From Odoribacter sp. AF15-53 (lineage in GTDB: Bacteria; Bacteroidota; Bacteroidia; Bacteroidales; Marinifilaceae), in assembly GCF_003479425.1 (NCBI RefSeq), contig NZ_QUHC01000009.1, positions 79,731 to 143,730 of the forward strand: a stretch of DNA of 64,000 bases. Direction: 5' to 3'. A program made the translations under genes and the position numbers. This document shows, piece after piece, positions 36,414 through 44,114 of this stretch; position 1 is the first letter of the stretch, and each line of letters opens with the position of its first letter. The notes under the pieces were generated by a model. That model did not search any database. It was not told the origin of the DNA and saw only the letters and a program-made list of their open reading frames with translations.

Positions 36414-38690
36414 ATGTGTTTTTGTGTTTTTGTGTTTTTGTGTCTCGTGGCAGGATATCCTGCACGAGCACAATCTCTTTTTGAGCCGGAGGAGTATGTT
36501 AACCCGTTGATGGGAACAGAATCTTCGTTCGAATTGTCGACAGGAAATACTTATCCGGCAATAGCTCGTCCGTGGGGGATGAATTTTTGGATGCCACAAA
36601 CAGGTAAGATGGGAGACGGTTGGGCCTACGTGTACACGGCAAATAAAATACGTGGTTTTAAACAAACACACCAGCCGAGTCCGTGGATTAATGACTATGG
36701 TCAGTTTTCATTGATGCCTGTTGTTGGACATCCTGAATTTGATCAAGACAAGCGAGCCAGTTGGTTTTCTCACAAAGGAGAGCTTGCCAAACCTTATTAT
36801 TATAAAGTTTATTTGGCCGATTATGATGTGGTTACGGAGTTTACAACGACCGAACGGGCGGCTCTTTTTTGTTTTACGTTTCCAGAGAGCGATCGCTCTT
36901 ACGTGGTTGTGGATGCTTTTGATAGAGGGTCGTTCGTGAAGATTGTAGGCAATAATCGGATTGAAGGCTACACGACTCGAAATAGTGGAGGAGTTCCTGG
37001 TAATTTTAAAAATTATTTTGTTATAGAATTTGATAAACCTTTTGATTACAAACACACTTTTGCTGACGGGAAATTAAGCGATGATTTGGAGCAACTGTCT
37101 CAACATGTTGGAGGTGTAATCGGATTTCGTACAAAGAAAGGTGAAAAAGTACATGCTCGAGTGGCCTCCTCTTTTATTAGTTTGGAACAAGCGGAACGTA
37201 ATTTGAAAGAATTGGGAAACGATGATTTTCAAACGTTAGTTGCTAAAGGGAAGAAAGAATGGAACCGTGTGTTGAGTGTCATACAAGTGGAAGGAGGTAC
37301 TCTAGATCAGTATCGGGTATTCTATTCTTGTTTATATCGATCTGTACTCTTCCCTCGGAAATTTTATGAATTGGATGCTGACGGTAATGTCATGCACTAC
37401 AGTCCTCATAATGGTCAAGTGCTACCCGGATATTTCTATACGGATACCGGTTTTTGGGATACATTCCGTTGTTTGTTTCCCCTATTGAATTTGGTCTACC
37501 CGTCCCAGAATAAAGAGATGCAGGAGGGGTTGATTAATACGTATAAAGAGAGCGGCTTCTTTCCGGAATGGGCGAGTCCTGGTCACCGGGGATGCATGGT
37601 GGGTAATAATTCGGCCTCAGTTCTAGTGGATGCCTATTTGAAAGGAGTCCGTGTGGACGACGTGGAGACCTTGTTCGAAGGGTTGTTACATGGCACGAAT
37701 CACGTACATCCAAAAGCATCTTCAACGGGTCGTTTGGGATATGAATATTATAACCGTTTAGGATATGTACCTTACAATGTGGGTATTAATGAAAGTGCCG
37801 CTCGAACGTTAGAGTATGCCTACGATGATTGGTGTATTTATCGCTTGGCGAAAGAGTTGGGACGTCCGGAGAAGGAAATGAAACTTTTTGCAGAACGGGC
37901 AATGAATTATAAAAATTTGTTCGATCCTGAAACCAAATTGATGCGAGGGAAAAATCAAGATGGTACGTTCATGGCACCTTTCTCTCCGTTAAAGTGGGGT
38001 GATGCTTTTACAGAGGGGAATAGTTGGCATTATACGTGGTCGGTATTCCACGATCCTCAAGGATTGATTGACCTGATGGGGGGAAAAGAGATTTTTGTTC
38101 AAATGTTGGATTCTGTATTTGCCGTACCACCCTTGTTTGATGAAAGCTATTATGGAGGAGTGATTCATGAAATTCGTGAAATGACGGTGATGAATATGGG
38201 AAACTATGCTCACGGGAACCAGCCGATACAGCATATGATCTATTTGTATAATTATGCGAGGCAACCATGGAAAGCTCAATACTGGCTTCGTGAGGTGATG
38301 AATCGGATGTACACTCCGGGACCGGATGGTTATTGCGGGGATGAGGATAATGGGCAAACATCTGCTTGGTATGTATTCTCTGCTATGGGTTTTTATCCCG
38401 TTTGTCCGGGGACAGATCAATATGTGTTGGGAACACCACTTTTCCCGAAAGTGACACTTTCATTAGAGAATGGAAAAGAGGTGGTGATTTCTGCACCTCG
38501 GGTAAGCGACACATATCGTTACGTGGATCAAATTAAATTGAATGGTCGAAAATACACGAAAAACTATCTTACACATAAAGATTTGCTGCGAGGTGGTCGA
38601 CTTGACATACAGATGAGCGATCAACCCAATAAACAACGAGGAACAAGAGATGATGATCTTCCGTATTCTTTTTCTTTAGAGAGAGAATAG
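36414..38690 (+). CDS. GH92 family glycosidase (probable alpha-mannosidase), second copy, with repeat tract in signal peptide
   Basis: Enzyme of 758 residues if started at the ATG at 36414. Family marks include EYVNPLMGTESSF, FTEGNSWHYTW (acid) and CGDEDNGQTSAWYVF (base), all intact. The start is uncertain. The best signal peptide start, ATG 36391 (MKHHVLVV...), is out of frame. The in-frame choices are ATG 36414, which gives MCFCVFVFLCLVAGYPARAQ without basic residues, or a TTG at 36381. Three perfect TGTTTTTG units (36417-36440) lie just after the ATG; losing one unit would put ATG 36391 in frame. So the gene may be phase-variable, or simply mutated. It differs clearly from the first GH92, so linkage specificity may differ too. 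Confidence 0.88.
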   Translation: MCFCVFVFLCLVAGYPARAQSLFEPEEYVNPLMGTESSFELSTGNTYPAIARPWGMNFWMPQTGKMGDGWAYVYTANKIRGFKQTHQPSPWINDYGQFSLMPVVGHPEFDQDKRASWFSHKGELAKPYYYKVYLADYDVVTEFTTTERAALFCFTFPESDRSYVVVDAFDRGSFVKIVGNNRIEGYTTRNSGGVPGNFKNYFVIEFDKPFDYKHTFADGKLSDDLEQLSQHVGGVIGFRTKKGEKVHARVASSFISLEQAERNLKELGNDDFQTLVAKGKKEWNRVLSVIQVEGGTLDQYRVFYSCLYRSVLFPRKFYELDADGNVMHYSPHNGQVLPGYFYTDTGFWDTFRCLFPLLNLVYPSQNKEMQEGLINTYKESGFFPEWASPGHRGCMVGNNSASVLVDAYLKGVRVDDVETLFEGLLHGTNHVHPKASSTGRLGYEYYNRLGYVPYNVGINESAARTLEYAYDDWCIYRLAKELGRPEKEMKLFAERAMNYKNLFDPETKLMRGKNQDGTFMAPFSPLKWGDAFTEGNSWHYTWSVFHDPQGLIDLMGGKEIFVQMLDSVFAVPPLFDESYYGGVIHEIREMTVMNMGNYAHGNQPIQHMIYLYNYARQPWKAQYWLREVMNRMYTPGPDGYCGDEDNGQTSAWYVFSAMGFYPVCPGTDQYVLGTPLFPKVTLSLENGKEVVISAPRVSDTYRYVDQIKLNGRKYTKNYLTHKDLLRGGRLDIQMSDQPNKQRGTRDDDLPYSFSLERE
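36417..36440 (+). repeat. 8-bp simple sequence repeat, TGTTTTTG x3
   Basis: Three perfect units plus a partial fourth (TGT) inside signal-peptide codons of the second GH92. The unit length is not a multiple of three, so each gain or loss changes the frame. Confidence 0.9.
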
Positions 38691-38707
38691 TTCTAAAAAT
38701 GATATAG

Positions 38708-38756
38708 ATTACCCGGGGATGCTTGTTTAAGGAGCGTTTCCGGGTAATTTATTTTT
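38708..38756 (+). terminator. Terminator of locus B
   Basis: ATTACCCGG (38708-38716) pairs perfectly with CCGGGTAAT (38740-38748), followed by TTATTTTT. It ends the GH92 operon ahead of the ABC genes. Confidence 0.75.
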
Positions 38757-38855
38757 AACAATAATCTTAAATTTTTCATAAAATCGATTTTGGAATAACA
38801 CAAATTAAATATTGATCCACCTTATCTGTGAAATCGCAAATTTGTTACAAAGATT

Positions 38856-39803
38856 ATGAATGTTAATGATAAATTTATGGAAGAACCTATTTTAAGAATT
38901 GAACATTTGTCTCATCGTTATAATATTCAATGGGCGGTAAGAGATATTAGTTTTGAGATTCCCAAACGGGGCATCTATGGTTTGTTGGGTTCCAATGGAG
39001 CGGGGAAATCGACCACAATGAATATTATTAGTGGGGTGATAAAACAAACAGAAGGCTCTGTTTTCATCAAAGGTATTGATGCTCGAAAACGACCTGTTGA
39101 TGCAAAGCGACACATTGGCTTTTTACCGCAGAAACCGCCGTTGTATGGTGATTTGACTGTAGAAGAATTTTTATATTATTCAGCCCGGTTGCGTTGGGTT
39201 CCTGCTAATATGTTGAAATCTGCTGTCGAGGATGTTTTAGTTCGCTGTGGAATTGCACATTTCCGGAAACGTCTGATAAAAAATCTTTCCGGTGGCTACC
39301 AACAGCGTGTTGGTATTGCGCAAGCCATCATACATAAACCTGAAATCGTAATATTTGATGAACCCACCAATGGATTGGACCCGAATCAAATCATGGAAGT
39401 TCGTCACTTGATAAAGGATATTGCTCAAGAGCGAACAATTATTCTTTCTACACATATATTGACGGAAGTGCAAGCAACTTGTGATAATATTATGATGATC
39501 GAGCAAGGTAAACTTGTTTTTATGGGAACTGTGGATGAATTTGATAATTACATCGCACCCAACACCATTTATCTTAGAATGGGAAATCCTCCAACCGTAG
39601 AAGAGTTGGCTAAAGTGGAAAACGTACAAGGAGTAGAAGATCTTGGCGATAGAAAATTTCGTGTACGCTTTGAGAATGCCCAAGAAGCAATGGATAGCAT
39701 TGTAAAACAGAGTGTGGTTCATGATTGGCATTTGTCAGAAATTCGAGTAGAAAAAACTTCTTTGGATAAAATATTTTCAGAATTGTCTAAAAAAATACAA
39801 TAA
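38856..39803 (+). CDS. ABC transporter ATPase, GldA-like
   Basis: ATPase of 315 residues; ATG 38877 (MEEPILRIEHLSHRY) is an equally good start. Walker A GSNGAGKST, signature LSGGYQQR, Walker B VIFDEPTNGLD with the normal catalytic Glu, and H-loop LSTHIL. A C-terminal extension of about 80 residues (VEELAKVENVQGVEDLGDRKFRV) is typical of the GldA/CcmA-type exporters. It lies 8 nt before the fused membrane component. Such Gld-type ABC sets occur in many non-gliding Bacteroidales, where the substrate is unknown. Confidence 0.92.
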   Translation: MNVNDKFMEEPILRIEHLSHRYNIQWAVRDISFEIPKRGIYGLLGSNGAGKSTTMNIISGVIKQTEGSVFIKGIDARKRPVDAKRHIGFLPQKPPLYGDLTVEEFLYYSARLRWVPANMLKSAVEDVLVRCGIAHFRKRLIKNLSGGYQQRVGIAQAIIHKPEIVIFDEPTNGLDPNQIMEVRHLIKDIAQERTIILSTHILTEVQATCDNIMMIEQGKLVFMGTVDEFDNYIAPNTIYLRMGNPPTVEELAKVENVQGVEDLGDRKFRVRFENAQEAMDSIVKQSVVHDWHLSEIRVEKTSLDKIFSELSKKIQ

Positions 39804-39811
39804 GTTGAGTT

Positions 39812-42118
39812 ATGTTTAAAATGATATGGAATATAGCGAAAACGGAGATGCAAATGTTGTTCTATTCTCCTGTCGCGTGGTTTATTTTGGTCGCTTTTGG
39901 CATACAAGCCGGAATGCAATTTGTCGATCAGCTTCAAAATACAGTACATTCCCAAGAGATGGGGTATATACCTTACGGGTGTACTCAACGCCTTTTTTCT
40001 GTTTATTGGGGAGGAGTTTTTGTGATTATGCAAAAATATCTTTATTTCTACATTCCACTTTTAACGATGGGATTAGTTAGTAAGGATATAAGCAGTGGAG
40101 CGATTCGATTGTTGTATTCGTCTCCGATTACCAATTTCCAGATTATTGTGGGTAAATTCTTCTCCATGATGATCTATGGTCTTTTAATGATAGGTCTTCT
40201 TTTCTTGTTCGTTTTATGTAGCTGGGGATTTGTAAAAGATTTTGATTTGCCTTTGGTTTTGACCGGATTGTTAGGATTGTATTTATTGATTTGTGCCTAT
40301 GCTGCGATTGGTGTTTTTATGTCCTCGCTGACCTCCTATCCTATCGTTGCAGCCATTGGAACATTGGCTGTTTTGATGATTTTAAACATGATTGGAGGAT
40401 GGTGGCAAGAATATGATTTGGTACGTGACGTAACTTATTGGTTGGCCATCTCCGGGCGATGTGATGAGTTCGTGAGAGGATTGATATGTAGTGAGGATTT
40501 GCTTTATTTTATTATTGTGATTGTGTTGTTTTTGGCACTGACAATTATTAGACTAAATGCTGTACGTCAAAAAGTAAGATTCTCTATCACGTTAAGTAAA
40601 AATTTAGGAGTGATATTTTTAAGTTGTTTTTTGGGGTATCTTTCTTCTCTTCCTTCTTTGAAAGTGTACTCGGATGTAACGGCAACAAAGCAGAATACAT
40701 TGACACCGAATAGCCAGGAAATTGTGGCAAAGTTGGATGGAGGAGTAACTATTACTACTTATATCAATGTACTTGAACCGAGTGGTTCTTGGTTTGCTGC
40801 CTATAATTTTTTGAAACCGGACATGGAACGTTTTGAGCAATATATGCGTTTTAAACCGGATATGAAATTGAAGTACGTATATTATTATGACACAACGGCA
40901 AATTCAAATTTGGATCGCCAATTCCCGGGCAAGTCTTTGCGGGAAAAGATGTGTGAGGTATGTAAAATATACGGTTTGGATTCAAATCGATTTATGAGTC
41001 CGGAAGAAATTCGAGCTAAAATTGATTTATCTGGAGAAAATAATACTTTTGTACGCCAAATTGTACGAGAAAACGGAGAAAAAGCATGGTTGCGAATTTA
41101 TAACGATATGCAACGTTTTCCGAGTGAACGAGAAATTTCGGCAGCTTTTAAACGGATGGTTATGAAACTTCCAATTGTGGGGATGTTGGGAGGACATGGA
41201 GAACGTAGTTTGATTGGAGGAAAAGATAGAGATTACAGTTTATTTGCAAATGAAAAAACATTCCGTAGTGCTTTAATGAATCAAGGATTTGATGTACAAT
41301 CAGTCTCGTTGACGCATGCTGTTCCTGAAGATATCAATATTATCGTGATATCCGATATGCGTGAGTGGCTGACTTCAGAAGAAGAGGCTAATTTGCAACA
41401 ATATATCGATCGCGGGGGAAATTTATTTATTTTAGGAGAACCGAAGCGTAGAGAAATTATGAATCCTCTTTTTGCAAAATTTGGTTTTGAACTGACGAAC
41501 GGATTATTGGTTAAGCGAGATTCAAACCTACAAGCGGATGTCATTCTTTCTCGTGTAACCCGAGAGGCAGTTGATAACATTTCTTATGAATTCGAAGTAA
41601 TGGCAAGTCGCCATTGGGTGTTATCAACTCCAAGCGTTGCCGGTTTAGAACAAATTGCTGATAAAGGTTATAAAGTAATACCCATGTTTAAAACAGATTC
41701 CACTGGTGTGTGGAATGAGTTGGAAACAACAGATTTTGTTGATGATGTTGTTCGTTTGAATCCGGAGGTAGGAGAACAAGAAAAGCAATATGCGACAGTG
41801 GTTGCTTTGTCGAGAAAACAGAATGGTAAAGAACAAAAAATCATTTTGACTGGAGATGCGGATTGTATCAGTAACGGAGAATTCGGACGAAGAATACTTC
41901 GAGCACAGGCATCTAATTACACCTTAATAACAGGAGGTTTCTATTGGTTGTCAGATGGAGAAGTTCCTATTGATATCAGGCGTCCAGACTTACCTGATGA
42001 TCATGTATATGTGAGTGGAAGCTGTTTCAAAATGATAAAATGGTTATTTGTGGCATTGTTGCCGATACTGTTGGTTTTTGGTGGTATGTTTGTTTGGATT
42101 CGTCGCAAGGGAAGATAA
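39812..42118 (+). CDS. Fused GldF-GldG-like ABC membrane protein
   Basis: Protein of 768 residues joining two functions. Residues 1-245 form an ABC-2 permease with about six helices (AWFILVAFGIQAGMQFVDQ, SGAIRLLYSSPITNFQIIVGKFFSMMIYG). After a further helix near 270 comes an extracytoplasmic region of about 460 residues with the ABC-transport-auxiliary fold of GldG (LTPNSQEIVAKLDGGVTITTYIN..., ILGEPKRREIMNPLFAKFGFELTNGLLV). A final helix ends FVWIRRKGR. In gliding species GldF and GldG are separate; fusion is common outside them. Partner of the ATPase just upstream. Confidence 0.88.
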   Translation: MFKMIWNIAKTEMQMLFYSPVAWFILVAFGIQAGMQFVDQLQNTVHSQEMGYIPYGCTQRLFSVYWGGVFVIMQKYLYFYIPLLTMGLVSKDISSGAIRLLYSSPITNFQIIVGKFFSMMIYGLLMIGLLFLFVLCSWGFVKDFDLPLVLTGLLGLYLLICAYAAIGVFMSSLTSYPIVAAIGTLAVLMILNMIGGWWQEYDLVRDVTYWLAISGRCDEFVRGLICSEDLLYFIIVIVLFLALTIIRLNAVRQKVRFSITLSKNLGVIFLSCFLGYLSSLPSLKVYSDVTATKQNTLTPNSQEIVAKLDGGVTITTYINVLEPSGSWFAAYNFLKPDMERFEQYMRFKPDMKLKYVYYYDTTANSNLDRQFPGKSLREKMCEVCKIYGLDSNRFMSPEEIRAKIDLSGENNTFVRQIVRENGEKAWLRIYNDMQRFPSEREISAAFKRMVMKLPIVGMLGGHGERSLIGGKDRDYSLFANEKTFRSALMNQGFDVQSVSLTHAVPEDINIIVISDMREWLTSEEEANLQQYIDRGGNLFILGEPKRREIMNPLFAKFGFELTNGLLVKRDSNLQADVILSRVTREAVDNISYEFEVMASRHWVLSTPSVAGLEQIADKGYKVIPMFKTDSTGVWNELETTDFVDDVVRLNPEVGEQEKQYATVVALSRKQNGKEQKIILTGDADCISNGEFGRRILRAQASNYTLITGGFYWLSDGEVPIDIRRPDLPDDHVYVSGSCFKMIKWLFVALLPILLVFGGMFVWIRRKGR

Positions 42119-42137
42119 AACATCATTTTTGTGAATG

Positions 42138-42170
42138 AAACAAGTGGTCGAAAACTCCGATCACTTGTTT
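42138..42170 (+). terminator. Terminator after the Gld-like ABC genes
   Basis: AAACAAGTGGTCG (42138-42150) pairs with CGATCACTTGTTT (42158-42170) with one G-U pair and a 7-nt loop, ending in TTTT. Confidence 0.75.
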
Positions 42171-42208
42171 TGCTATATACCATTTTATATCTTTAATGAG
42201 TTGATTTC

Positions 42209-42239
42209 TTTAGCTTTTCTTTTTTTTTTCCTACATTTG
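42209..42239 (+). promoter_or_regulatory. Promoter of locus C sigma factor
   Basis: TTTA (42209-42212), 19 nt, TACATTTG (42232-42239): a perfect -7 box and one mismatch at -33, ending 21 nt before the sigma ATG. Confidence 0.65.
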
Positions 42240-42260
42240 CTCGCCTCTAATTGAATTAAT

Positions 42261-42842
42261 ATGGACGAACAGAATGTGATAAAAGAGTTTATTGCTGGGG
42301 ATGTCAAGGCGTTCGAGAAGATATTTTATAATTATTCTCGCGAATTATATTTTGTAGCTTTGGGATTATGTCGAGATCAAGCACTTGCTGAAGATGCCGT
42401 GCAGGAGTGTTTTGTTTATTTGTGGTCTCATCGAACTCAACTCAACATCACAAAGTCGTTTGAAAATTATTTGGTAACAATGGTTAAAAATTTGATACTT
42501 AATCATTTGAGGCATTTACGAGTGGCGGCTGATAGAGAGGAAGATATTGTTCGGGAAATTGTATTTGCAAACACAGAAGAAGAAGAAGATTTTTCATCAA
42601 AACTGGATGTGGTTAGAGAATTAATAGATTCGTTACCGGAGTCTTGCCGAAAGGTTTTTGTAATGACGGTTATTGAGGGAAGCAGTTATGCTGATACGGC
42701 TAAAAATTTAGGAATAGCTGTCAATACAGTGAAATCACAGGTACGAATTGCTTACAAGAAAATTCGGGATGCGGTGAAAAATGGAACCGATAATGATGCG
42801 TTAGTCATATTATTTTTGCTTTTGTTGAAAAAAATGTTGTAA
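42261..42842 (+). CDS. ECF RNA polymerase sigma factor (FecI-like), locus C
   Basis: Sigma factor of 193 residues. Region 2 has RDQALAEDAVQECFVYLWSHR and region 4 ends with GSSYADTAKNLGIAVNTVKSQVRIAYKKIRDAV. It should direct transcription of the SusC/D operon at 44115 once released by the FecR encoded 62 nt downstream. Sequence differs enough from the locus A and D factors that each pair is likely private to its own locus. Tail is Leu-rich as in locus A. Confidence 0.93.
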   Translation: MDEQNVIKEFIAGDVKAFEKIFYNYSRELYFVALGLCRDQALAEDAVQECFVYLWSHRTQLNITKSFENYLVTMVKNLILNHLRHLRVAADREEDIVREIVFANTEEEEDFSSKLDVVRELIDSLPESCRKVFVMTVIEGSSYADTAKNLGIAVNTVKSQVRIAYKKIRDAVKNGTDNDALVILFLLLLKKML

Positions 42843-42904
42843 TCTTTTGCACTCTTTCATTGCTCATGCGTGTCTATATAATAGAATAATGACATGGATT
42901 TCTT

Positions 42905-44014
42905 ATGAAAACAAATAAAGAATTATTTGATGAGTTATGGAATATATTATATTCGAAGGATAAAAAATTATCGCAAGATATTGATCCGCAAGTAAAAAAG
43001 ACGTTGGATTGTTTGTATAGTTTTGCCACTCATCCGGAACCGGACTATAAGATGATGTTTCATGAGATAGAAAAAACTTGTGCCTCTCGAAAAGGGTATC
43101 GAATTTTACATCTTCTGAAATATGCGGCGATTATAGTTCTCCCCCTATTGTTATGTCTCGGTGGAATCTTTTTCTTGAAAAAAGAGCCCGTAGAGATAGC
43201 GATGTCATCGGAAAAACAGCGGGATGCTATTTTCTTGACACTTTCTGATGGTAATGAAATTAATTTGAGCGAAAAACACCAAGAAGGGTGGATTACGGAC
43301 GACATGGTGAACATTCGTCAGGATAGTGTAGAAGGTTTGGTGTATGAAGAGGGGGAAATTAGAGATACCGTACAGCGTTATAATGTGCTTGAGATTCCCG
43401 TTGCAGCAGATTTTCGGTTGAAGTTGTCCGATGGAACAGTGGTTTACTTAAATTCCGGTAGTAAGTTGAAATATCCGGAGGTGTTTAAAGGAACAGAGAG
43501 AAACGTGATGTTGGAAGGTGAGGCTTATTTCGAGGTGGTGAGAGACGAGAAGCATCCTTTTAAAGTGACAGTGCATAATGTTGAGGTTGAAGTCTTGGGA
43601 ACAAGTTTTAACATAAACGCTTACCCGGAGAGGAAAGAGATTCAAACTACTTTGGCACAAGGAAAGGTAAGTGTAACAAATGGTAAAAAGCAAGTGGTGT
43701 TGACACCGGGAGAGCAAGCGATATGTACAGATGGAGACATTCGTGTTCGTGAGGTGGATGTGGGGGAGTTTATAAGTTGGAAAAACGGCTTATTTATGTT
43801 TAATCGTATGACGTTAAAAGAAATCATGATGCAAATGGAACGTTGGTATGGATTACATGTTATATTCTTTTCTCCGGATATCGAGACGTATACATTTACC
43901 GGTGTAATAGATAAAAACTTACCGGCAGAAGAGACTTTTAAAGTAATTGAAAAGGTTGTGGACGTGCATTTTACTTTAAAAGATAAAAATGTTGTTATAA
44001 CAAAATTGAAATAA
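42905..44014 (+). CDS. FecR-family anti-sigma factor, locus C
   Basis: Single-pass regulator of 369 residues. The cytoplasmic part (about 1-75) is followed by a membrane helix (YAAIIVLPLLLCLGGIFFL). The periplasmic FecR domain has IPVAADFRLKLSDGTVVYLNSGSKLKYP and VEVLGTSFNINAYPE. The C-terminal part (LFMFNRMTLKEIMMQMERWYGLHVIF) is the STN-contact region. Together with SusC at 44115, which carries an STN, this makes a complete three-part signalling chain. Confidence 0.92.
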   Translation: MKTNKELFDELWNILYSKDKKLSQDIDPQVKKTLDCLYSFATHPEPDYKMMFHEIEKTCASRKGYRILHLLKYAAIIVLPLLLCLGGIFFLKKEPVEIAMSSEKQRDAIFLTLSDGNEINLSEKHQEGWITDDMVNIRQDSVEGLVYEEGEIRDTVQRYNVLEIPVAADFRLKLSDGTVVYLNSGSKLKYPEVFKGTERNVMLEGEAYFEVVRDEKHPFKVTVHNVEVEVLGTSFNINAYPERKEIQTTLAQGKVSVTNGKKQVVLTPGEQAICTDGDIRVREVDVGEFISWKNGLFMFNRMTLKEIMMQMERWYGLHVIFFSPDIETYTFTGVIDKNLPAEETFKVIEKVVDVHFTLKDKNVVITKLK

Positions 44015-44016
44015 AA

Positions 44017-44085
44017 AATACCGATATCAATTGGTAGCTGCTATCGGTATTGATTTTACAATCCGGCATTACGACAACAATGCCG
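44017..44085 (+). terminator. Two hairpins between FecR and SusC, possible attenuator (locus C)
   Basis: AATACCGATA (44017-44026) pairs with TATCGGTATT (44042-44051), then CGGCATT (44064-44070) pairs with AATGCCG (44079-44085). Only a weak T-run follows the first. They may partly separate regulator transcripts from the highly expressed SusC/D operon. Confidence 0.5.
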
Positions 44086-44114
44086 AAGTTTGTCTAATTT
44101 AAAAATTCAAATTT

